Shown: positions 42,693 to 53,329 of the stretch, one piece after another
Position numbering within the stretch: the stretch's first letter is position 1
Layout of the letters: each line of letters opens with the position of its first letter
NCBI GenBank assembly: GCA_023014335.1
Contig: JAECYW010000016.1
Location: forward strand, 372,001-436,000
DNA length: 64,000 nucleotides
Source: Galerina marginata
Lineage: Eukaryota; Basidiomycota; Agaricomycetes; Agaricales; Galerinaceae
Reading direction: 5' to 3'
Notes under the pieces: model-generated
Seen by the model: the letters and a program-made list of their open reading frames with translations, nothing else
Told to the model about the DNA's origin: nothing
Database searches by the model: none
Program-made: the position numbers and the translations under genes

Positions 42693-43290
42693 ATGGTTCT
42701 CGAAACTGCACTCTATACCATCACGAATGTTAGGCAAAATAATCTTGCTTACTTGGCCGACCCACACGATGACAGTCCCGTCGCTGCTAATTTTCCTCAG
42801 AATGACAAAAGTGAACGTGTGAGTGTCACTGACTGCCTTTTTCATGGACTCTATAACTCAATTTCTTGCAGTGGAACGTCAATGACTTGGGCAATGGCCG
42901 CCATAGCATCCAAAGTCAAGGCCAGAACATGTTCGCGGCAACAGACAATCGTGCGCCGGTCGGCGCTAGCGTTATAGGTTCAAGCCGTCGTTTCCCATGG
43001 TTAATCACGGAGACCCGAGTCAAGGGACAGTACACGTAAGGGAAATATTGAAATACGAATGCAGATGAACTAATGCTTGTTGTTTGTTGAAGGATTTCCA
43101 CTACTGACACCCGCTTCTTCTGGGGACTTGTGGATAACCAACTTGAAACTCCTGTATGTTACGTTTTGCCCTTGATGAGAGATCATCAGTTTGACAAATT
43201 CTTGAATAGATTGTGCTGGCCAGCAGCGCTACGGATTCTCGGAATGCCTGGATTTTCAAGAAAGTAAATGAAGTTCAAGATACAGCTTAG
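42693..43290 (+). CDS. I66-type beta-trefoil protease inhibitor, 143 aa
   Basis: Exons 42693-42818, 42872-43035, 43093-43153 and 43210-43290, the same exon lengths and phases (126, 164, 61) as the first three exons of the two longer paralogues downstream. Motifs in order: MVLETALYTITNVRQNN, WNVNDLGNGRHSIQSQG, FPWLITETRVKGQYTIS, TRFFWGLVDNQLETP and SRNAWIFKKV. It ends right after the last trefoil strand, so it is a bare single-domain inhibitor and the likely ancestral form in this cluster. No signal peptide. Intact. Confidence 0.87.
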
Positions 43291-43666
43291 TCGATGCGGA
43301 TCCCTCGGTATCGATCATTTATAGGCCACTCATTTTCTTGTTGTTTGGAGAGGCCAATCGCTCGTTATCTAATTTTGTTCTCGTCGCTCGACCAGCCTTC
43401 CTTGATAGTACCAATGTACATTTCCGCTTTCGCGTTAGATCGAATTTGTATGAAAATTGCAATAATAGTAATGCATCGCAGTGATGATCACGAATTAGAG
43501 TTGATAGGTCTGTATTCCATGGAAAGATGGATCGGTGAGCGGTTCCTTGCCACATATACAACTATGTAAACCCAAGAACGTACACATTGGCATGCGGACG
43601 AGATTCAGAGAGACTGATAGAGCTGCTTTGTCAAACATCCGATACGTTCGCGGTAGCAGATCTTTC

Positions 43667-43672
43667 TATAAA
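43667..43672 (+). promoter_or_regulatory. TATA box upstream of the first fused inhibitor gene
   Basis: The sequence ttctataaattg lies 64 bp before the ATG at 43731. The same word ttctataaattg occurs at 47324-47335 upstream of the tandem paralogue, but there 288 bp before the ATG, so the paralogue's leader carries an extra ~220 bp. Confidence 0.5.
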
Positions 43673-43730
43673 TTGTCTCTCATTGTGGACAGTGTCCTCG
43701 TGTCTTCGACAAGTTTTTTCCTCTACTGAT

Positions 43731-45513
43731 ATGCCTATCAAGTCTGGTCGCTACTTTGTGGTCAATGTCAAATCAAGAAATCGGGCCTTTTTACCAAACC
43801 CGAACTCGGATGAGCCACTCCAATCGATGTTCAAACAGAATGATACTGGTGAGCAGGTATGTCTTCGTAGTGTTGCAGTCGAGTCATTTGGTGGTGATGT
43901 GATTATTCAACGGGCGTAACAACAAAGTGGAATGTCGAAGATCTCGAAAATGGATATCATTATATTGTGAATGTTCGTCACAAGCAATACGCCGCATCTG
44001 GTGATCGTCCTTCCGCAGGAGCGCTAGTTGCTGGATGGGAAAGGGCACAACCCTGGCTTATCCAGAAAACTAGAGTGAAAGGAAAATACACGTTCGGTTT
44101 AATTTTGATTGGAGCGTTAATTTGTGCGCTAAAACCGCAGCTTTATTTCATTCCAGAATTTCCACGACGGATTCCAAACATTTCTGGGGGGTCCCAGACG
44201 ACGAACATGGCACGCCTGTGAGCATGATCTCGTTCATTCGGTGGCTGACTGTTCTTAATATAATGCTCTTCAAGATTGCCCTTGCTAACAGATATACGGA
44301 TCCGCGCAACTGGTGGATGTTCAAGGATGTGGAGACGGACGGTGATGCGGAAATTGAACCAACATTGAATAACGGAAGAACGGCCCATGACACTGCTACC
44401 GGCGACAAGGCTTTTCAAACCGTGTTCTTCGAGCTTGTACTACCTCATGTCTCTCGTTCTAAACCGTTAGAGCTGTGAGCCTTCTTCTACTCGGATATAC
44501 GTGACCCTAATTTGCTGTTATAGCGACCTCGTCATCGTTCAGGAAATACCTAATAAGTTCATCCAGAACGCCGCCGAGACGATGAACGAGATTTGTCGCC
44601 CGCTCATAAGGTCTGGCCAACTCAGTCCCTCCAACCTGTCGATAAAGATCATAGAGATCGAATCCTTCCAAAGGGCCTCCCGTCAACGATTTTCAGGGAT
44701 ACAAACTTTCGACGGCTTGCAAGATTATCAAGGTTATGACTTCCCGTGGATACGGTGCCCGGGGCCGGTTATACCATCCTCTCTTGTGCAGGGAATTAAA
44801 GATTTTCGATCATTAGCTACCAAGGTTGTTGTGTTGAATCTCGCGTCAATTCCTATTCGAAACGGTAAGCCTTACCTGGCGGAAGTTTCAAAATATGACC
44901 ACATTGACTGGAATACCGCCCAGGGGGACAGGCACTCATAAAGTTGATTTACCAGATGATAGACCTGGGCGTTATTCTGGTATCCAATTTTCTGTCGAAA
45001 CCCTTGATATGCCACTTACACATCTTTAGTTTCTCACTCTAAGTGAGCCCCACTTGCCGGATACACTTGTAAATTCACTTTCGAGAAAGGCGAAATCAAT
45101 CGACTGACTTCTCATGTCCATACCAGTTCGACACGGATCTCTTTCGGGAATTGGCCAGGCTATCGTCGTAAGTCAAACCAACTTTTTTCTAGTCACTTCA
45201 TTGTTTACGCGATATCAGCGGGACCATCCTTACCTTGCCGGAGGCTAAAAATAACTTTTACCAATGTATTGTTAATTATCTTGAGGATTTCGAGATCGAC
45301 TCTATCAAAACAAGGATTCCCGATGTCACTACGATTAAACCTGAACTACCTTTGAGACTACGGGTGAGATCTCCTTTTTTGTATTTGATTTGCAAAATGA
45401 AGTGTCTAACGTCGTATGAGCAGAAGCACCTTACACTGGACGCTTTCATTGAGGAAGGCTATGCTGACGATCCCGAGACGCCAGATGATGACCTGCAGCC
45501 GAAGGATGACTAA
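43731..45513 (+). CDS. I66 inhibitor fused to an unassigned alpha/beta C-terminal domain, ~447 aa
   Basis: Exons 43731-43856, 43928-44091, 44157-44217, 44275-44474, 44524-44864, 44924-44979, 45030-45089, 45127-45167 and 45219-45513. All phases fit; the intron after 45089 has a GC donor. Residues 1-140 are the beta-trefoil inhibitor (SGRYFVVNVKSRN, WNVEDLENGYHYIVNV, PWLIQKTRVKGKYTI, KHFWGVPDDEHGTP, PRNWWMFKDVE). From there the frame does not stop but continues through a linker into about 300 residues: LVIVQEIPNKFIQNAAETM, a Rossmann-like strand (TKVVVLNLASIPIRNG), a helix and hydrophobic strand (LIKLIYQMIDLGVILFLTL), FDTDLFRELARLSS and FEIDSIKTRIPDVTTIKPEL, with an acidic end. A possible 39-bp intron (45364-45402) is in frame and may be retained. 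I know no family for the C-terminal part. Confidence 0.72.
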
Positions 45514-46952
45514 GGTGTTAACAACGACGAAAAACAGTGATCAAGTCAGTAACTTGCCCCGAGGAGAAGTAACTTCCCTGACCGTAATGTGGACATTGTG
45601 AAATGTGATCAGATGCCAATAGCAGTTCATCTTAATCTTGAAGTGTGCTAGGACGTGAGTTGGCTGGGGTAAGTAAACAGCTTGTTTGTAAAGTCTTATT
45701 ATTATACCGAGACGACAACATCATCTCTGATAAATCTCAGTCACGAACTGAGAAGCACCTTATTGATATTTACATTGGGCAGGTCGCTTCTTAATGGGAC
45801 CTCTCCGGTAATACATTCCTTCCTTCCTTCCTTCCAGACTTTTCGGCAAAACAGAAAATTTGATCGCAAATCGAAGTTGGGAGACATTTCGACGTAGCAC
45901 GCCGTGAGCGGCATAGGTGAACAAGATTTGAAGCTACAGACAGGATTTTTGGTAATTCTGAATTTTAGGATGCTTATGTAGGTTCTAGTATATAAAAAAA
46001 TATCTGCAAAATTTGAAGGTTCAACAAAAATGCTCAAATCTCGACCTTGTACCGTAGTTTGTCCAATACACCACATTTGAATGAAATCTCTGCATTTCCG
46101 AGATCTCTTGAACGTCGTGAAAGTCCTCGAAAAACAATCAGCTCGATAGTGTCATTTTGTCAAAGCTAGAAAATAGTCACCTTGCCACATGATGAGTTTC
46201 TTCTCTGAATGAATCCCCATCCACGTTTCCTCCTGTCGTGTCATGACTCATGAATTATCTCGGATTTCTCTGATGGGTTCCCCCCGGTGTCAACGGCCCA
46301 TGCATTGCGTGAGCCTGGTTACTCCACACAGCTCTGTGGAAAAATTTGCTGGTTTTTTTATAAGTCATCTCCGATTGTCATTTCATGCGATAGGTCAGGA
46401 GACTGACAAACATTTACCCTCGTTTATTCGTTAGTCCTAGGAGCTCAACTCGCTTTATTTAGCGCTGACCCCTGAATGCTTTTTCGAAGTCGACGAAATC
46501 CCATACGGCTGACAAGGGTGTCATGCGCTCCAGTTTGGCGACTAGCGTGTGAACGAAGTCAGCAAGCCAGCGTCTATCGTGCCCATCGTGCACCATAGTC
46601 TCCCATGCTCACTATATGAGCTCAATTCACAGCCCATGCTCGACATAGCATGTGAGTCAAAGACACGCTGCCACTGGTATATCTCCGGTATGTCGGAACG
46701 AGGAAGAAATATCTTCCACAAAGGAAGTCGGAGACAGAATACTTCACACAGGAATGGTTTTAGGTTTGGCATACACGTTCGTTGTTCACGCTCCGATTAG
46801 CAGGTCATAAGACTGTGTACCATCTTTGGTTTAGGACCGGTGGAGGTGCAACAAGAAACGGGTCAATCCCTAATCAATGAGCAAAATTCTGGATTTTTAT
46901 AGCTATTTGCACAATAGTAGGCGTTTTCAAAAATTCTGATGTGCACTAATTA
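45514..46952. other. Intergenic, nothing recognised
   Basis: Contains a short (cttc)n run near 45818 and small frames without similarity I can name. Confidence 0.5.
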
Positions 46953-47201
46953 TTGGGTGCAAATATCTCCGTCATTTTAGTCCTTGCCGCCACCTGGTTA
47001 CATGCACTTAGGCGAATGAAAGACCAGAATCGTGCGCAGGAAACAGAACTCACCTGGTTCGAGCTGTTATTGGCGACTGCGCGGCGCTTGTTCGAGAACA
47101 AGGGAGCAGAGGTGGTGGTGCTGGAGGCGGACATGGGCAAAAAGCTGGATGCGACGAACGTCGTTCCTCATTTGTGTATTTGGACCAGCGTCCTTGAATA
47201 A
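46953..47201 (+). pseudogene. Folylpolyglutamate/dihydrofolate synthase-like fragment
   Basis: A stretch reading TELTWFELLLATARRLFENK, then GAEVVVLEADMGKKLDATNV, resembles the N-terminal Mur-ligase-type region of folylpolyglutamate or dihydrofolate synthases. There the family has a T-x-FE-x-LT-A-A-x-x-F block followed by VVE-x-G-x-GGRLDATN. Gly-Gly-Arg is replaced here by Gly-Lys-Lys and no other part of the enzyme is found on either side. It sits between the two fused inhibitor genes and is probably a carried-along gene piece. Confidence 0.6.
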
Positions 47202-47614
47202 TATGGCTGCCCTTATCGTGAAGGAGAAGACGGTTTAAGCTTCCACGCACGCATTTTAATGGCGCCCAACGCTCAAGCCCACCGGTAAAATGCAGATCAA
47301 ACCTCCTTTCAGACTACCGACCGTTCTATAAATTGTATGTTATCGTGCACCTGTTACACCGTGCCCACTGACTGTCTTAGAGGGATCTTTGAACATTGAT
47401 TACCATTCTATCAATCTATCCGGAAGGCCCCCGTGGTCATCGCTCAGAAGCCATGACATTTTCATTAATATATATGGTCACAATCTAGATCCTAAACGTG
47501 CACAGATCGGGACTGGGAATGCCGGTTATTGCTTGTGTACGTGATAAGGCCCGAAGGACTTAATTAGTGCAGTCGTCACCAATGTAGAAGAGACAAATCC
47601 TCCCTTTTACCAAT

Positions 47615-49502
47615 ATGCCTATCAAAACTGGTTCTTACTTTATCATCAACGTTTATGCAAAAAACTACGCCTTCCTACCTAACCCAGATGAAGAACAGCC
47701 AATTGAATCCAGATACAAGCAGAATGACAGTGGTGAACAGGTATAAGTTCGTCGTATTGCAATCAAGTCCTTTCGCTCCGCTGACACGCTTTAATGATAA
47801 AAAATGAAAGTGGGAAATAATAAATCGCAAGAATGGACATCATGGGATTAAGAATATTCGCCACAGGCAATACGCGGCATCTGGTACTCGTTCTCTCACA
47901 CAAGAGCATGTCACCGGATGGGGGAGGGAACAACTGTGGCTTCTCCAGAAAACCGAAGTCAAGGGACAATTTACGTTCGTCTTAAATTCAATTAGAGCGT
48001 CAATGTGTAAGTTAGATAAAAACCTCATTCTACCCTCCCAGCATCGCCACGACAGATTCCAAACGGTTCTGGGGGTTACCAGACAGTCAAGAAGGCACAC
48101 CTGTGAGCATAATATTTTCTAGTCCAGTGGCCGATTGCCGTTGACAAAACGCTCCTCAAGATTGCTCTTGCTGATGTATATACCAATCGGCGCAACTGGT
48201 GGATGTTTAAGGACACGGAAACTGGAAATGATGCAGAAATTGATCCGGAATTGGATAACGGAAGAACAGCGTCCGACACTGCCGATGATGACATGGTTCT
48301 TCAATCCGTCTTCTTCGAGCTTGTACGACCACCTATCAATCCTCCCGAGTCATTAGAGTTGTGAGTTGTCTCCGACTTGCATGTATGTAGCTCTAATTTG
48401 GGATATCATAGACACCTTGTTGTCATCCAGGAAATGCCTAACAAATTGGTCGACAATGCTACTGAGACAGTGGATAAGATTTGCCGCCCACTCTTAAAAT
48501 CTCGCCAGCTCAGTCCCGACAACTTACGCATTAAAATCGTAGAATTTGAGTCTTTCGAAGACACCTCTCGTTTTCGATTTTCGACGACCCAAAGTTTCGA
48601 CGAGTTGCGAGATTATCGAGGTGCCGACCCACTGTGGAAGACTTCAGGCCAAGGGCCAGTCATATTGCCCTCCCTTGCAAGGGGAATTGCTAAATTTCGA
48701 TCCACATCAGCTACCAAGGTTGTCGTGTTAAATCTCAGGTCTATCCCTATGCAAAATGGTGAGCCGTTACCTCCCAGGATATATAATTATGATCACATTG
48801 ACTAAAATATCGCCCAGGCTCAGTGGCTCTCTATCAACTAATTGATCTGATGATGATGTGGGAGGTTATAGTGGTTAGTGGTATTGCACATGGAATCACA
48901 ACGCTTAATATGCCACTGACGCATACCTCAGATTCTCACTCTAAGCGAGCCTCATGTGTCTGACACTCTCGTAAATTCTCTGTCGAAAAAAGGGTAAAGC
49001 CAACCAACTAACCTCGTCTATCTAAATCAGTTCGACACGGATCTCTTTCGAGAATTGGCCAGACGCTCGACGTAAGTCAAACAAAAGCTTTTCTCGCTCA
49101 CTTCGGTGTTCATGGAATATTAGCGGGACTATCCTCTCTTTACCAGCGGCTGAAGGTCGCTTTTACCCCTGCATTGTTGATTACCTTCAACACTTCGACA
49201 TCGACTCGATCAAAGCAAAGTTCCCTAATGTCACTACTATTAAACCCGAAATCCCTTTGGCACTACGGGTAAGCAAGCCCCTTCATAACTCGCAGCAGGA
49301 CTGTCTAACGTCGCATGAGAAGAAGCACCTTACGCCGGCTGCTTTCCTTAATAATGGTTACGCTGACGATTCCGACGATGATCTCAGTGTTGAGGTCAGT
49401 CACCTCTTGATCAGCGGTGACCTTCTGGATTCTGGTGATGACTTTGAGGACAATGGTGATGAGGATGATGAATGTGATCCCGGTGATGTGGAAGATGATT
49501 AG
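47615..49502 (+). CDS. Tandem paralogue: I66 inhibitor fused to the same C-terminal domain, probably damaged
   Basis: Exons 47615-47740, 47811-47974, 48042-48102, 48161-48360, 48412-48758, 48818-48873, 48932-48993, 49031-49071 and 49124 onward. The first four exons have exactly the lengths of the paralogue 3.9 kb upstream. Inhibitor motifs are KTGSYFIINVYAKNYAFLP, LWLLQKTEVKGQFTI, KRFWGLPDSQEGTP and RRNWWMFKDTE. The second domain repeats LVVIQEMPNKLVDNATETV, TKVVVLNLRSIPMQNG, FDTDLFRELARRST and FDIDSIKAKFPNVTTIKPEI. At the seventh exon the only GT donor (48994) gives a phase that breaks the conserved frame, so the spliced product would end at 49272. The FDTDLF frame stays open to 49502 with a long Asp/Glu tail. 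Either an unusual donor is used or the C-terminus is lost. Confidence 0.65.
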
Positions 49503-50930
49503 GGTGTGAGTTGTACATTGTTGGGCGCAAGTAAATCTCCGCTTTTCTGTAATGTCCATCGTTATGAAGTCAGCAAGGGCATTCATAATTGGGCATTCTG
49601 TTGAATTGATTCATATACAGTCTATATTGTCTAGTATTGAAATTGAATATTACACGTTACTACCATACCTTTACACCAATTGTCAGGTGAGGTCAGGAGG
49701 ACCGGTGCGCAGGCGCGATCGCAAATGGGTGATGAGGACACAGGATGATGAGGACACGGGACACGGAATGATGGGAGAGAGAGGCCATAAGACGCTCGAC
49801 GCACAAGTGGGTGTGGGCGTTGGGTCGCGGCGGTCGCGAATATGCGCTGCGGGAAGTTTGTCGCAAGGGGCGTCGGATCATTAAATGTAAGTGGATAGGC
49901 GTTGAGTCCTGGTGACAGGAAGCAATGGGCGGGTGAGGTCGCAGGAGGCTCGATGCATAGGCGTCGGGTGCCAGAACGCGAGGGCATAGGCCTGGCGGTC
50001 ACGAATGGGAGCGCTAACCAGCAGGAGGCTTAACGCACAGAATGCCAAATGCACGAGCCTGGCAATCGCAAATTGGCGCTGCGCGTGTGACATGACAAAG
50101 GGGGAGGCCACGGGTCCAAATGCCTGGGCGTCGTGTTCTTGAATGCGACTGTGTAGGCATGGTCCCAGCGGTCATGAATGCGCGCCGGGTGTGCTTGCTG
50201 GAACATGACAGGGAGGCAGGCGGCGCTGTATCGCAAAAGACGGTGGTTTGGGCCAGTCACTACCCGTCGTCGTCGATGTGGCAGCAGTGGGCGGTAGCAT
50301 CACATATCGGTCTGGCAAGGTGGGTTAGCGAGTCGGCAATGTGGAAGATGCAACAGGGGCCTTACCTGCTGCTGTTTCCTCACTTCCTACTTACGCCTGC
50401 TGTGATGTGGGATGCGCACCGGCGCCAGATCGTATTGCTGCCATCCCCGTTTCGAGTGGTCATCGAGGTCGTCGTGGGAGCTTCATGTTGGTCGGGTGGC
50501 GCGTGACGCGGGAGACGATGGGACAGTGCTATTATAATAGTGCTCTTGAGAGATAGCGTCGAGAGCGGGCGGCCTCGCGAAGGACGTAGGAGCTGGTGGT
50601 GAGAGGCGGCAGTGATGGGAGAAAGGAAGTTGACATCGGGCCGGTCGAAACATGGTAGGTTTGCCATTGTGCAGGGACCTTACCAAATTTCGACCGGCCC
50701 GGGCTACAGATTTTAAGCTCCGCATTTCAACTGAGAACGGCTCTATCGGCAGCAGCCAGACTTCGGGAAAAAATAATATTTTAGAACTTTGGACGTGAGG
50801 TTGAATGTATTGGGGAATACAAATATCCCTCTGGGAATGCTCTGACTCATTTCGGTGACATGAAAAGTTCTCGCGAACGTTTTAAAATATTATCGGGAAT
50901 GGACATCAGTCTCGGGAATCTCCGGCGTGC
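49503..50930. repeat. GC-rich degenerate repeats
   Basis: From about 49690 to 50300 the words ggcg(g/a)tcgcgaat, gcaggaggct and gcgctgcg recur at intervals of roughly 60-110 bp in a GC-rich setting. The short frames on both strands here are artefacts of that composition. The rest, to 50930, shows no gene. Confidence 0.5.
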
Positions 50931-53260
50931 TCGACACCCTCCACGTTGATCGAAAGCGAGCTCAGCCTCAGATACATTCCCCTCAAAAGTTCTCCATGCT
51001 GTCATCTTATGTGGTCTCTCGCACCCCTTCTGCCTTTACACTGCTACTTCGTCGACTGCCACTCACCGAGGACTCGAGCGTCGAGGATCCCAACGCTTAT
51101 TAGCTCATGGACTACCTCCCGCTACGCATGCGCATCCTCAACGTCCATGGGCTAATTCTGCGTGTAGGATCCTCTGACTCTCAATAAGTCTCGTAATTTT
51201 GCCTGCGGAGTGCATACCAGAGAGTCTTGGGGATTTACCAGGTTTTTGGCCTCTTCCCCGTCGTAGTAGGCGAGTATTTCTTTCTTTGCTTGCTCCATCG
51301 TGTGGTTGATTACCACAAACCGATAGACAACTGCTAGAGCAACCATTTTATTGAGGGATCAAACTCGTAAGTCTCACGCCTGCTCGTCGTTCTGAGTAAA
51401 GACTTCTTCACAGGACGATTGACCAAGTCCGCTTCTCCATCCGATGTCGACAAAGAATCGGATCTCATTATATTGAGCGGTACATCGCATACACGTAGGT
51501 TCCAGGTCATCTCAGGTTTCTTTGTGATGCTTTAACACTTCCAGCGAGTTTGTCTCTGTTTCTGCCCACTCTTTCCGCCGCTATCGCCACAATTTCAGCT
51601 ACTCTAGCCTCAGGTACAATATCATTGTGGCCACTCCAGCGACATACCACCTAACCGTTTCTTCGACGGTTGAACAGGTGACAACCTCTCATGGCGTAAT
51701 GCAGATCTCTCCCGATTCAGATCTGAACTAATTATGGAGCCAGATACACCTGCGTAACCAGATTGAGGACCTAGCGAATACGCGTGCAGTTGTGCGGACT
51801 CGTCCTTTTTCTTTTTGTGCTTACTTGGAGGAATAGGACGTAGTATTTCTTATCGTGGTAAGTTTGATCTTACAATTTTTCTTTCGTCCTCGCCTCGCTC
51901 TCTGACGAGTTCGGCAGGACCTTGGAATCCAAAGCGTTCAATGCATGTCCTTCTCGGGATTGAGCCCAATTTCTCGGTACTATGTGAAGGGTACTCTTCT
52001 GTGCGTTTTACCCAACGTTTTCATCTTGTCTCATTATTCTTATTCGATTAAACGAGTCCAGCGTTTTTTGTATTCCGCGTCCTCAGGTTCGTCTTGATAT
52101 CTCTCGAGCCCGATATTTGCATGAGGTAATCGCGTCCTTCGAATCGATTGTAATCCTGTTCGGTACCACGAAGTGCCCCTGGGTTTAATTTTGGTTTTTC
52201 TTTTCTTTTCCAATGATTTTGACTGTCGGACGAACTCCCACTGGCTACCAGTGTTGGTCATAGTCATTTGGCGCTTCAGGACTCTTTCTTCCTTGTTCTT
52301 TTGATCGTAGGTACCTCGCTTAGAGTCACTGGCGAGCGTGTGAATTGGTGAAAGGTGTGTCTTTACCCCTTCGTCAGGCGCTAGCGGGGGTGTACGACGA
52401 GGGAAAGAATTTTGTTTGTTGGTGGGATCCGTGGAACGAATATCCGAAGATATACACGTCGGTGATCGAGGAAGGTCAGCGTTATCGGAGTAGAGTAGGT
52501 TTTTTTGCGCTCGTCCGTCTCGTCAAAAACAAACGTCTGAACTTTCTTATTACAGGCAACAATTTCAATGCCTGATACCACCACCACGAGCCACGCCTTC
52601 CGTCCTAGCGGTATCCCAACTTGTAATATGTTTGTATCTTAGTCAGGTTTTTCGTCCTTACGGCCATTTTCATCCTTTTGCTCAAATATTTCTCGGCATG
52701 TAGGAAGTCCGTCGGGTACGTCGGTCACTGCCGCAGAGAAACGTCCTAGGATTTAAATTCGGATACTCGCCCAAAATAAATGCTCCAGCGGGGCTTGGCG
52801 GAAGTGGTGAGTGTTGTTCTCATTCTCGCTTTCCTGTTCGATTGCGATGTATCTCAATCCCAATTCTTGATTTTAATCGCGCTTTTCTCTGAGTTGAAGG
52901 ATCAGCAATCTTCTAGAAAAGATTAAGAAGCATGGAAAGCGTTCTGAAGTTACGGTCAGTTGCCAGAACATGGTAATCATTGTATTTCCATGGCGCGATT
53001 GATGTCTGATTTATCATTTGATTCTACCGAGCTACATATGGACTAAAAGCGATCTATAAAGCTTCGACTTGTTGAGCAAAGCACTAGGATGAAAAAGTTG
53101 ATGACAGTGATCCCAGATCTGAGATCCTCCGTCCATCCGACACCGTTGGTACCCTCAAAAGGAACGTTACAGGGCGGAAGTGAACTAAAGATGAACTGAT
53201 GTCAAAGGTGTCGATGACCACATTATCTTCAACAGCTAAATATATCGCCTTATCGATGGT
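50931..53260. other. Intergenic, no supported gene
   Basis: Several short frames (for example 51152-51346 on the minus strand and 51815-52051 on the plus strand) have no splice continuity or similarity I can name. A coding-like patch around 51420-52050 (words such as LRNQIEDLANTRAVVRTR) may be a decayed gene. Confidence 0.5.
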
Positions 53261-53329
53261 GTGAATTCGCCGCTCTTTCAGTGGACCACAGTAGACGACA
53301 CCTCCTTCGCCTACATCTCCCTCTGCACA

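Noticed and set aside
49552..50725. Several overlapping frames on both strands in GC-rich DNA
   Set aside because: Many frames are open at once because the sequence is GC-rich and repetitive. None shows splice continuity or a known motif.
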